Shown here piece by piece: positions 1 through 9,972 of a DNA stretch of 37,280 bases. The position numbers and the translations under genes are program-made. Source of the stretch: Methylobacterium segetis (GTDB lineage: Bacteria > Pseudomonadota > Alphaproteobacteria > Rhizobiales > Beijerinckiaceae); assembly GCF_004348265.1 (NCBI RefSeq), contig NZ_SMNT01000058.1:1-37280 (forward strand). Reading direction: 5' to 3'. The notes under the pieces are model-generated. The model worked only from the letters and a program-made list of their open reading frames with translations, was not told the origin of the DNA and searched no databases. Every line of letters begins with the position of its first letter. The first letter of the stretch is position 1.

Positions 1-1
1 C

Positions 2-94
2 CTCGGCGGCCTGTTGAAACGGGTCCTCAACCGCAGCCGGCGCGCCATGCGGGTCGCGTCCGATGGCCCGGAAGCCGATGGACGCGCGGCCTGA
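2..94 (+). CDS. C-terminal end of an upstream protein (partial)
   Basis: The frame is open from the window edge to a TGA at 92-94 and encodes about 30 residues, rich in Arg and Ala, with nearly every third base G or C. That codon pattern matches the real genes here better than the other open frame, which runs to 123. The start lies outside the window. The tail shows no domain, so no function can be given. It ends 81 bp before the glycosyltransferase and runs the same way, so the two could share a transcript. Confidence 0.5.
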   Translation, partial: LGGLLKRVLNRSRRAMRVASDGPEADGRAA

Positions 95-175
95 GCCGAC
101 GGCGCCGGTTCACCCCCGGTTGAAAAGCCGCTAAGCCGCGCCTGGAAGTCGGCGTTCACGGGTCGGACAAGGGCA

Positions 176-3100
176 TTGCGTCTCGTCAAGAATCTGAGGA
201 GCCTCGCGACGGGCGGGCAGCGGTGGCTCGCGGCGCGCTCCGCCGCACGCCCGTGGTTCACCCTCTACGGCAGCGGCGTGCTGGTCGGCATGCCGGCCGC
301 TTCGCCGAATGCGGAGGTCCGGGTGTCGCTGCGCGCGCCGGGAGAACCGACCCGCACGTTACCGACGGGGCGCACGCTCACGCTCGGGGGCACCCGCTAC
401 GCGCACGCACTCTTCGATCCTGCTCTTCTTGCCGGCCACAGCACGCTCACGGTGAGCGTCGCGATCGGCGCCCGCACGCTCCGCCGCCACTTCGAGGTCG
501 GTCCCGGCCGCTATGCCGGCCGCATCGACGGCGTGCGCAACTACGCGGTCGAAGGGTGGATCTCCCCGCTCTTCGCGCCACGAGGAGGGGAGCCGCCCCC
601 TCTCGTCCGGCTCCTCGTCGATGGGGTCGAGGATGGGGCGACGTCCCCGGACCAATTCCGGCGAGAGCTGATGTTCGGCGGCGTGTGGGGCGGCTGGAAC
701 GGGTTCCGGCTGCCGGTGCCGCCCGCGGCTCTCGACGGTGTGCCGCATCATCTCTCCGTCCGCGTCGCCGACACCACGATCGAGTTCGGCCCATGGGCGG
801 CCAAGCCCAAGTTCCACATCGACGCCGCGAGCCCGAACCGCGTCGCGGGGTGGTTCTTCGATGCGGCCTCCCTGGATGCCCCGACCTCGATGCGGCTCGT
901 CTCCGGTGACGACACCCTGGCCGAGGTCGCGACCCATTTTCGGCCGGACCTGAAGGCCGCGCACGGGCGCGACGCGACCGGTTTCGCGTTCTACGACCTC
1001 GAGATCGACGGAGACCTCGACCTCATCGCAGGGCCGAAGGACGGGGGCGTGCGCATCGCCCGCTTCGCGACGCGGACGCTCGCCGCGCGGATCGCCGAAC
1101 GGCGGGCCGAAGCGCGCGCGGCGCTCCTGTCCGAGCCCCTGCCCGAGACCACGCTGGAGACCCGGCGTGCGGTCCGCGCGAAGATCGTCGAGGTGGAGCG
1201 GGCAGACCCGGAGGTCCTGATGGCCGAGCGGCGCGACGCGGCGCCGCCGGCTCCGCGGAGCCTCGCCCCTGCAACCCCTCCGCCGGTCTGTGCCATCGTG
1301 CCCGCCTATAACGGGCTCGCCGACCTGAAACTCTGCCTCGCCTCGCTGATCCCGCACTTGCGGCCGGGCCGGATCCGGGCGCTCGTGATCAACGACGGCT
1401 CGCCGGACGCGGCCGTCGGCGCCTATCTCGCGGAGGTCGCGGCGGCGGCCCATCCGGGCCTGACGATCCTCGAGAACCCGCAGAACCTCGGCTTCATCGC
1501 GACGGTCAATCGCGGCTTCTCGCTGCTGGACCCGGGCGAGGACGCTCTCCTCGTCAATGCCGACACGATCCTGCCGCCCGGCGTCGTCGAGCGGCTTTCG
1601 CGGCACTGCCACGCACGGCCCGGCATCGCCAGCGTCACGCCCCTGTCGAACAACGCCACGATCCTGAGCTTCCCGAGCGTCACGGCCGTCAACCCGCCGG
1701 CCTTCGGGCTCGACGTTGCGGAAATCGACCGGGCCTTCGCGGAGACGGGGGCGCCGCCGGTCGAGCTCCCGACCGGCGTCGGCTTCTGCATGCACCTGAA
1801 CCGGGCGGCCCTCGACGAGGTCGGGAGCTTCTCGCCCGATTGGGGACGCGGCTATTGCGAGGAGGTCGATTGGTGCCTCACGGCCCGCGATCTCGGCTGG
1901 ATCCACCTCGCTGCCCCCGACGCCTACGTCGTGCACGAGGGCTCCGTCTCCTTCGGCCCCGCCAAGCGGCTCGAGATCCTGGCCACGAACCATGCCCGGC
2001 TGGAGGCGCTCTACCCGGAATACGTTCCCGAGGTCGAAGCCTTCGTGAAGGCCGACCCGCTCGCACGGACGCGGATCGCCGTGGCGCTGCGGCTGCTTGC
2101 GGGCCGCTTCGATCGGCTGACCCTGCATGTCAGCCACGGGCGGGGCGGCGGCACCGAGCGCTACGTCAGGGACATGCACGGCCTGTCCCGCGATCCGCGT
2201 CACGCGCTGGCCGTTCTCGCCCCTCTCGACGACGAGGGTGAGGATCCGCGCCTGGAGATCCGCTTCGACGAGGACGGATTCGCCCTCACGCTCGGGACGG
2301 CACAGGTCGAGGATTTCCTGACGGGCATCGAGGCGGCCGGCGTCGCCATCGAGTTGCACATCAACTCCCGGCTCAATTTCGACAGCGGCCTCCTGCGCTC
2401 GCTGGTGGCGTCGCGCCCCTACGACGTCATGCTCCACGACTTTCAGTGGTTCTGCCCGCGCGTGCACCTGATCGACGGGCGCGACTTCTACTGCGGTGAA
2501 CCGCCTCCCCAGGTCTGCCAGATCTGCGTCACGGGTGGCGTACCCTACAGTTTCGGCGATCAATCGGCGCTCATCGAGGACGACCTCGCGACGTGGCTCA
2601 GGTTCAACGCCGGGATCCTGCGCGGGGCCCGTCGCCTGATCGCGCCCTCCCGCGACACCGCCGCGCGCTACGTCCGCCGCTTCGGCCTGCAATCGGTAAC
2701 GGCCCTGCCGCACCCGGAGCCAGAGCCGAAGGGATCCACCCGGGTGATCGGTCGGCGCGCCGAGGGCGCCCGGGCCCTCACGCTCGCGGTGGTCGGCGCC
2801 ATCGGCTGGCACAAGGGCTACAACCTGCTCCTGCGCACGGTCCAGCAGGCGGCGCTGGAGCGGGCGCCGCTGCACGTCACTGTCGTCGGCATCACCGCCG
2901 ACGACGCGCGCTTCATCCGGCACGGCAACGCTGCGGTCTCGGGGCGCTACCGGCCCTCCGAATTGCAGGCGCGCCTGACGGCCATCGGGCCGGATTTCGT
3001 GCTCCTGCCGAGCGTCTGGCCGGAAACCTACTCCTACGTCCTCTCCGAGGTCTGGGAGGCGGGCTATCCGGTGGCGGCCTTCGATTTCGGTGCGCCGGCG

Positions 3101-3331
3101 GAGCGGATCCGCGCGGAGGGCGGCGGCTTCCTGATCCCGCCGACGAGCGATCCGCACGAGCTTCTGGCTCATCTCCTCGCCGCCCGGGGGCGCCTCGCGA
3201 GCGTGCAGCCCCACGCGCCTGCGCGGCGAGCGCCGCTGACCCTCGCCGACTATGCCCACGCCGGCGAAGCGGTCACGCAGAGCGATGTGGCCGAGATCCT
3301 CGGGGTTTCCGACGGACGAAGGTCGCATTGA
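176..3331 (+). CDS. Bifunctional GT2-GT4 glycosyltransferase with beta-rich N-terminal modules
   Basis: A 1051-residue protein with two glycosyltransferase units. Residues about 371-600 are a GT2 domain: VPAYNG at 375-380, the metal/nucleotide-sugar motif NADT at 461-464, and the acceptor-side motif EEVDW at 562-566. Residues about 647-1040 are a GT4-type unit: GRGGGTERY at 655-663, GWHKGYN at 877-883, and the E-x7-E signature with E950 and E958. Between them lies a cysteine cluster (C760, C773, C781, C784) that could bind metal. Residues 1-365 contain two related beta-rich modules (about 115-182 and 212-275) of the GW...R-D-L...GF type. It probably builds a surface polysaccharide; donor and acceptor are unknown. 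The start is uncertain: TTG at 176 has a poorly spaced AAGG, and in-frame alternatives are GTG 278 and ATG 290. No signal peptide is visible, so it is likely cytoplasmic. Confidence 0.88.
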   Translation: MRLVKNLRSLATGGQRWLAARSAARPWFTLYGSGVLVGMPAASPNAEVRVSLRAPGEPTRTLPTGRTLTLGGTRYAHALFDPALLAGHSTLTVSVAIGARTLRRHFEVGPGRYAGRIDGVRNYAVEGWISPLFAPRGGEPPPLVRLLVDGVEDGATSPDQFRRELMFGGVWGGWNGFRLPVPPAALDGVPHHLSVRVADTTIEFGPWAAKPKFHIDAASPNRVAGWFFDAASLDAPTSMRLVSGDDTLAEVATHFRPDLKAAHGRDATGFAFYDLEIDGDLDLIAGPKDGGVRIARFATRTLAARIAERRAEARAALLSEPLPETTLETRRAVRAKIVEVERADPEVLMAERRDAAPPAPRSLAPATPPPVCAIVPAYNGLADLKLCLASLIPHLRPGRIRALVINDGSPDAAVGAYLAEVAAAAHPGLTILENPQNLGFIATVNRGFSLLDPGEDALLVNADTILPPGVVERLSRHCHARPGIASVTPLSNNATILSFPSVTAVNPPAFGLDVAEIDRAFAETGAPPVELPTGVGFCMHLNRAALDEVGSFSPDWGRGYCEEVDWCLTARDLGWIHLAAPDAYVVHEGSVSFGPAKRLEILATNHARLEALYPEYVPEVEAFVKADPLARTRIAVALRLLAGRFDRLTLHVSHGRGGGTERYVRDMHGLSRDPRHALAVLAPLDDEGEDPRLEIRFDEDGFALTLGTAQVEDFLTGIEAAGVAIELHINSRLNFDSGLLRSLVASRPYDVMLHDFQWFCPRVHLIDGRDFYCGEPPPQVCQICVTGGVPYSFGDQSALIEDDLATWLRFNAGILRGARRLIAPSRDTAARYVRRFGLQSVTALPHPEPEPKGSTRVIGRRAEGARALTLAVVGAIGWHKGYNLLLRTVQQAALERAPLHVTVVGITADDARFIRHGNAAVSGRYRPSELQARLTAIGPDFVLLPSVWPETYSYVLSEVWEAGYPVAAFDFGAPAERIRAEGGGFLIPPTSDPHELLAHLLAARGRLASVQPHAPARRAPLTLADYAHAGEAVTQSDVAEILGVSDGRRSH

Positions 3332-3393
3332 CGCGGGAGCCGAAAACCGCCTCCTCTGCCGGACCGCACCCGCTTCGCGAGAGGAACGCCCGT

Positions 3394-3993
3394 ATGACCG
3401 ACCTGAAAACCCTGCGCGACCTCTCGGGGCTGGGCTCGAGCCCCGGCACCCTGAAGGGCTCGGCCCTCTTGATGATCGACCTCCAGAACACCTACCGCGA
3501 GGGGGTGATGCGGCTCGACGGCGTCGAGGCGGCCGTCCGCGAAGCGCGGGAACTCCTGGACCGGGCTCGGGCGGCCGGCATCCCGGTCATCCACGTCCGC
3601 CACGATGCGGGACTGGGCTCGCCCTACGACGTGACGGCGCCGATCGGCCAGATCAGCGACGAGGTCGCGCCCCAGGGCGACGAACCCGTGATCACCAAAT
3701 CCTATCCGAGTTCGTTCGTCGGCACCGACCTCCAGGCTCGGCTGGAGGCTGCGGGCGTGAAGGACGTGGTGCTGGCGGGGTTCATGACGCATATGTGTGT
3801 GAATTCGACCGCCCGCAGCGCCTTCAACCTGGGCTTCCGCCCGACCGTGGTGGCGGCCGCCACCGCGACGCGGGATCTGCCAGCGCCCGACGGCAGCATC
3901 GTGCCCGCGGCGCAGCTCCAATCCGCGAGCCTCGCCGCCCTCGCCGACCTCTTCGCGGTCGTGGCGCCGCGCGCCGCCGACCTGAAGGACTGA
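3394..3993 (+). CDS. Isochorismatase-like cysteine hydrolase
   Basis: A 199-residue protein of the isochorismatase-like amidohydrolase superfamily. The family triad is visible: D29 in LLMIDLQ, K102 in ITKSYPSSF, and nucleophile C135 in FMTHMCVNST. Members hydrolyse amides or vinyl ethers (nicotinamide, N-carbamoyl amines, isochorismate). The Cys nucleophile suggests amide hydrolysis, but the substrate cannot be read from the sequence. The ATG at 3394 follows a GAGAGG ribosome-binding site and gives a normal family length; the same frame is open far upstream, but that part overlaps the glycosyltransferase and is not coding. It lies 87 bp before poxB on the same strand, so co-transcription is plausible. 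Confidence 0.9.
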   Translation: MTDLKTLRDLSGLGSSPGTLKGSALLMIDLQNTYREGVMRLDGVEAAVREARELLDRARAAGIPVIHVRHDAGLGSPYDVTAPIGQISDEVAPQGDEPVITKSYPSSFVGTDLQARLEAAGVKDVVLAGFMTHMCVNSTARSAFNLGFRPTVVAAATATRDLPAPDGSIVPAAQLQSASLAALADLFAVVAPRAADLKD

Positions 3994-4080
3994 GCGCCCA
4001 CGCACCTTCCGCAACGCAGCGGAACACGGCTCCGCTTCATCGGTTCGGACAGGAGCGCATGCCGAGCCGGGAACCGGGCC

Positions 4081-5814
4081 ATGACCATCCACAACGTCGC
4101 CGATCTCGTCGTCGAGACCCTTCAGGAGATCGGCGTCGCTCGCATTTACGGCGTCGTCGGCGACAGCCTCAACGCGATCACGGAGGCGATCCGCTCGCGC
4201 GGCCGGATCGAATGGATCCACGTCCGGCACGAGGAGGCCGGCGCCTTCGCGGCGGGAGCCGAGAGTCAGATCACGGGCGGGCTCGCGGTCTGCGCGGGGT
4301 CCTGCGGGCCGGGCCACGTCCACCTGATCAACGGCCTCTACGATTGCCATCGGACGCGCACGCCGGTGCTCGCCATCGCGGCTCACATCCCCTCGTCCGA
4401 GATCGGCTCCGGCTATTTCCAGGAGACGGACCCGAAGCACCTGTTCCGCGAGTGCTCGCATTACTGCGAGACGGTCTCCGACCCTTCGCAGCTTCCCTTC
4501 GTGCTCGAGAATGCCCTGCGGGCCGCCATCGGCCAGAGGGGCGTGGCCGTCGTCATCATCCCCGGCGACGTCGCGGTGAAGGATGCGCCCGTCCGCGCGG
4601 TCGGACCCATCCGCGGCCTCATCCCGCCGACGCCGGTCGTGCGGCCGGCCGAGGCGGAGCTCGACGCGCTCGCCGACCTCCTCAACGGCTCGAAGCGGAT
4701 CACGCTGCTCTGCGGGCGCGGCTGCGCCGGGGCGCATGCGGAGCTTCTTCGCCTCGCCGAGACACTCAAGAGTCCGATCGTGCACGCGCTCGGCGGCAAG
4801 GAATTCGTCGAGTACGACAACCCCTACGACGTCGGCATGACGGGCCTGATCGGCTTCTCGTCGGGCTACGCCGCGATGCATGCCTGCGAGACCCTGCTGA
4901 TGCTGGGCAGCGACTTCCCCTACAAGCAATTCTATCCGAGCGGCGCCAAGGTCGCGCAGGTCGACCTGCGGCCGCAGCAGCTCGGCCGGCGCTGCCGGCT
5001 CGATCTCGGCGTCGTCGGCGACGTCGCCGCGACGATCGAGGCGCTCCTGCCGAAGCTGCAGGTGAAGAGCGACCGGAGCTACCTGGACGCGAGCCTGAAG
5101 CACTACGCCAAGGCGCGGGAGGGGCTCGACGAGCTCGCGACCGGCAAGCCCGGCCGCAAGCCCATCCACCCGCAGTACCTCGCCAAGGTGGTGAGCGACG
5201 CGGCCGCCGAGGACGCGATCTTCACGGCGGATGTCGGTACGCCGACGATCTGGGCCGCTCGCTACCTCCGGATGAATGGGCGACGCCGGCTCCTCGGCTC
5301 CTGGGTGCACGGCTCGATGGCGAACGCCATGGCGCAGGGGCTCGGCGCACAGGCCGCGAACCGCAAGCGCCAGGTCGTCTCCCTCTCCGGGGACGGCGGG
5401 TTCGCCATGCTGATGGGCGACTTGCTGACGCTGCGGCAGGAGAAGCTGCCGGTGAAGATCGTCGTCTTCAACAACGGCTCACTCGGTTTCGTCGAGATGG
5501 AGATGAAGGCCGCGGGCTACCTGGAGACCGGGGTCGAACTCGAGAACCCGGATTTCGCGAGCCTCGCCCGCGCCGCGGGCATCCACGGCGTCCGCGTCGA
5601 GGATCCGGGCGAACTGGAGGGTGCCGCCTCCGAGATCTTCGCCCATGAGGGCCCGGCGCTTCTCGACGTCGTGGTCAACCGGCAGGAACTCTCGATCCCG
5701 CCCAAGATCGACGGCCAGCAGGTCAAGGGCTTCAGCCTCTACGTGCTGCGGGCGGTCATGAGCGGGCGGGGCGATGCGGTCCTCGACCTCGCCAAGACGA
5801 ACCTCATCCGCTGA
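4081..5814 (+). CDS. poxB: Pyruvate dehydrogenase (quinone), PoxB
   Basis: A 577-residue ThDP- and FAD-dependent peripheral membrane enzyme that decarboxylates pyruvate to acetate and CO2 and passes electrons to quinone. It is very close to E. coli PoxB (572 aa) along its whole length. The ThDP-activating glutamate is E51 in RHEEAGAFAA. The FAD-domain segment HIPSSEIGSGYFQET is present, and the ThDP motif runs from GDGG at 437-440 to NN at 464-465. The C-terminus (KGFSLYVLRA to KTNLIR) keeps the peptide that in E. coli PoxB mediates lipid binding and activation, so membrane recruitment is probably conserved. The lactate-oxidation operon lies 160 bp downstream, so pyruvate made from lactate could be routed to acetate here. 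The ATG at 4081 aligns with the E. coli start. Confidence 0.95.
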   Translation: MTIHNVADLVVETLQEIGVARIYGVVGDSLNAITEAIRSRGRIEWIHVRHEEAGAFAAGAESQITGGLAVCAGSCGPGHVHLINGLYDCHRTRTPVLAIAAHIPSSEIGSGYFQETDPKHLFRECSHYCETVSDPSQLPFVLENALRAAIGQRGVAVVIIPGDVAVKDAPVRAVGPIRGLIPPTPVVRPAEAELDALADLLNGSKRITLLCGRGCAGAHAELLRLAETLKSPIVHALGGKEFVEYDNPYDVGMTGLIGFSSGYAAMHACETLLMLGSDFPYKQFYPSGAKVAQVDLRPQQLGRRCRLDLGVVGDVAATIEALLPKLQVKSDRSYLDASLKHYAKAREGLDELATGKPGRKPIHPQYLAKVVSDAAAEDAIFTADVGTPTIWAARYLRMNGRRRLLGSWVHGSMANAMAQGLGAQAANRKRQVVSLSGDGGFAMLMGDLLTLRQEKLPVKIVVFNNGSLGFVEMEMKAAGYLETGVELENPDFASLARAAGIHGVRVEDPGELEGAASEIFAHEGPALLDVVVNRQELSIPPKIDGQQVKGFSLYVLRAVMSGRGDAVLDLAKTNLIR

Positions 5815-5973
5815 GCAGCAATGCCCGCGGCGTTACGATCGGTGCCGCCTCTCATCGGTCGGGGCGGTTTGGGGTGGCAGAAGCGCCGCGTTCTGCGTAG
5901 ACCCACAGCCTGACCTTTGAAGAGTTCCAGTCTGGCGCGATTCCGTTCCGCCGGACAGCGGTGAGACGCTCCC

Positions 5974-6713
5974 ATGCGCATCGGACTGTTCGTGCCGTGC
6001 TACGTCGATGCCTTCGAGCCGGAGGTCGGCATCGCGACGCTCGAGCTCTTGGAGCGCCTCGGCCTCGACGTCGAGTACCCCTACGACCAGACCTGCTGCG
6101 GCCAGCCGATGACGAATACCGGCTGCCACGCCGAGGCGGCAGCGACCGAAGCGCTGTTCGTGAGGAATTTTTCCGGCTTCGACCACATCGTCGTGCCCTC
6201 GGGCAGCTGCGCCCATCAGGTCCGCGCCCACCTCACCGCGATCCCGCAGACGGACGAGGTTCGGCACGTCCGGGCGAACACCTACGAACTCGTCGAGTTC
6301 CTGCACGACGTGCTCAAGGTCGAGGCGTTTCCCTGGGCGGAATTCCCGCACAAGGTCAGCTACCACTCGAATTGCAACGCGCTCCGCGGCATCGGCCACG
6401 CCCGCCCCAGCGAGATCAACGCACCCTTCTTCTCGAAGCCGCTCGATCTCCTCGCCAAGGTGAAGGGCTTGGAGGTTGTCGAGATCGCGCGGCCGGACGA
6501 GTGCTGCGGCTTCGGCGGCACCTTCTCGGTGTTCGAGCCCGCCGTGTCGGCCAAGATGGGATACGACAAGGTGAGCGACCACGCCCGGGCCGGCGCGGAA
6601 TACGTCGTCTCGGCCGATTCCTCCTGCATGATGCACCAGAAGGGCTGCGCCGAGCGCCTCGGCGTGCCGCTCAGGTTCATCCACATCGCCCAGGTCCTGA
6701 ACGGAGCCGCCGC

Positions 6714-6717
<4 letters not shown>
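5974..6717 (+). CDS. lutA: L-lactate oxidation complex subunit LutA
   Basis: A 247-residue protein with two cysteine-rich CCG domains: C41-C42-G in QTCCGQP and C177-C178-G in DECCGFGG, plus C134 and C218. This is the layout of LutA/YkgE, a partner in the three-protein iron-sulfur system that oxidises L-lactate to pyruvate in the cytoplasm or at the membrane. Length is normal for the family. The ATG at 5974 is the first start before conserved sequence, with only a weak ribosome-binding site. The stop overlaps the lutB start (ATGA), so the two are probably translationally coupled. No lactate permease or LutR-type regulator is adjacent. Confidence 0.93.
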
Positions 6718-8320
<1,603 letters not shown>

Positions 8321-8324
<4 letters not shown>

Positions 8325-8914
8325 GCTCGCGCGAGGCGATCCTCGGGGCGATCCGGCAGAACCGCCCCGCGGGCGCCTATCCCCTGCCGTCCCTGCCGGA
8401 TTTCGCGCCCCTCGTCGGCCCGGATCTCGTCGCCGAGTTCGCGGACCGCCTGAAACGCATGGGCGGGCGCGTCGCCGAGGCCGAGCCCGGCCGTGATCCG
8501 CTGGCGCCGGTGCGCGAGCGCCTCGCCGCCGCCAGGGTCGTGGCCTCGGCTGTGCCGGAGGTGCAGGGGAACCGGGATCTCGCGCAGGTGGAGAACCCGG
8601 CCGACCTCGCCGATGTCGACGTCGCGGTGGTGCGCGCGGTCTTCGGCGTCGCGGAGACGGGCTCGGTGCTGTTCACGCAGGACGAATTGCGGGTCAACGC
8701 GGTGGCCTACCTAGCCCAGCACCTGATCGTGCTGCTCGATCCCCAGGACATCCTCGTCAACATTCAGGCGGCCTACCGGCGACCGGATTTCGCGGGAGCG
8801 GCCTATGCCGTGCTGCACACGGGCCCCTCGGCCACCGCCGACATCGAGGGAGTGCTGATTCACGGGGCGCAGGGCGTGCGCTCGCTGACCGTGGTGCTGA
8901 TGCCCCGGACTTGA
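8321..8914 (+). CDS. lutC: Lactate utilization protein LutC
   Basis: A 197-residue LUD-domain protein, third member of the lutABC operon. It starts at GTG 8321, whose last bases overlap the lutB TGA (GTGA), so translation is coupled. Conserved segments include AILGAIRQNR at the N-terminus, the central VFGVAETGSVLF, and the C-terminal HTGPSATADIEGVLIHGAQGVRSL that typifies LutC/YkgG. The exact biochemical role of LutC is not settled; it is required with LutA and LutB for growth on lactate in Bacillus subtilis. Length is slightly shorter than average but complete. Confidence 0.92.
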
Positions 8915-9017
8915 GGACACCTGCGCCCGACATTCGGGGAGGGCTTGCTCGATCCCCAGAATCGCCGGGCGCGGTCCTTGCACCGGGCCTGTCGTCCCCC
9001 CGCGCAAGGAGCCGCCG

Positions 9018-9878
9018 GTGCGCTACACCCTGGGCTGCAGCCTCTCCTACGAGATCCTCTCGGACACGCTGTTCATCTTCAATCTCGAGGTGGCGCGGCT
9101 GAAGAGCCTTCACATCGTCAGCGAGAGCCTGACCCTCTCGCCGGACCTCGCGCGGCGCATCTACGTCTCGCCCGACTTCCAGAACCGCTATCTCGGCGTG
9201 ACCGTGCCGACCGGGGCGTTCTCGCTCGAGTACAATGCCGAGGTCGACCTCACCGTGACCCGGGCGGACCCGGCCGGGATCGACGAGACGCCGCTCGCCG
9301 CGCTCCCGCTCGACATCCTCCCCTTCCTGCTGCCGAGCCGCTTCGTCTCCTCCGACCGGCTCACCCCCTTCGCGCAGGCCGAGTTCGGCAGCCTGCCCAA
9401 GGGGCATCAGCGGGTGAACGCGATCTGCAATTGGATCCACGACCACATCGCCTACGTGCGCGGCGCGAGCGACGAGGAGACCACCGCCGACGAGACCCTG
9501 CTCGCCCGTGCCGGCGTCTGCCGGGATTTCGCCCATCTCGGCACCGCCTTCTGCCGGGCGCTCGGCATCCCGGCCCGCTTCGTCTCCTGCTACGCCTACG
9601 GCCTCGTGCCCTGCGACTTCCACGCCGTCTTCGAGGCCTATCTCGACGGACGCTGGTGGTTGTTCGACGCGACGCGGCAGGCGAACCTCGACGGCCTCGT
9701 GCGCATCGGCGTCGGCCGCGATGCGGCCGAGATCGCCTTCTCGACGCCCTACGGCAACATGCAGCCCAAAGGCATGCAGATCCGCATCGACCGTGCGGAC
9801 GGGCGGGACGAGACGGGCCAGCGCACGGTCGAGGCGATCTCGACGGAGGAGCCCGCCCCGCATGCGGGCGCGGCCTGA
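9018..9878 (+). CDS. Transglutaminase-like cysteine protease family protein
   Basis: A 286-residue protein with a beta-rich N-terminal half (transglutaminase N-terminal domain, about 1-110) and a transglutaminase-like core. The catalytic triad is readable: C168 in AGVCRDFAH, H202 in CDFHAVFEAY, and D217 in WWLFDATR. No signal peptide or membrane segment is evident, so it is likely cytoplasmic. Bacterial members are mostly predicted peptidases or amidases without assigned substrates. The start is GTG 9018, seven bases after an AAGGA ribosome-binding site. It sits between lutC and eutB on the same strand with gaps of about 100 bp on each side; no functional link to either is clear. Confidence 0.88.
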   Translation: MRYTLGCSLSYEILSDTLFIFNLEVARLKSLHIVSESLTLSPDLARRIYVSPDFQNRYLGVTVPTGAFSLEYNAEVDLTVTRADPAGIDETPLAALPLDILPFLLPSRFVSSDRLTPFAQAEFGSLPKGHQRVNAICNWIHDHIAYVRGASDEETTADETLLARAGVCRDFAHLGTAFCRALGIPARFVSCYAYGLVPCDFHAVFEAYLDGRWWLFDATRQANLDGLVRIGVGRDAAEIAFSTPYGNMQPKGMQIRIDRADGRDETGQRTVEAISTEEPAPHAGAA

Positions 9879-9909
9879 CCTCTCCCGGGATCACGGGATC
9901 GCCTGCGCT

Positions 9910-9938
9910 TTGACATAACCGCGCCGTCGCGCATCCTC
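9910..9938 (+). promoter_or_regulatory. Candidate promoter of eutBC
   Basis: A perfect TTGACA (-35) lies at 9910-9915. After a 16-base gap comes CATCCT at 9932-9937, a poor -10 match. It is about 35 bases before the eutB start and is the only clear -35 hexamer between the transglutaminase gene and eutB. The weak -10 makes this a suggestion only; it may need an activator. Confidence 0.35.
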
Positions 9939-9972
9939 TGCCTGTCGTGACCGAGCCGGAAGACCTCGCGGG

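Noticed and set aside
359..3328. 989-residue open frame on the minus strand opposite the glycosyltransferase, and similar long antisense frames opposite poxB, lutB, ilvD, prpE and purH
   Set aside because: Very high GC leaves few stop codons in antisense frames. The products are Arg/Asp/Gly-rich without domains, while the plus-strand proteins are clear family members.
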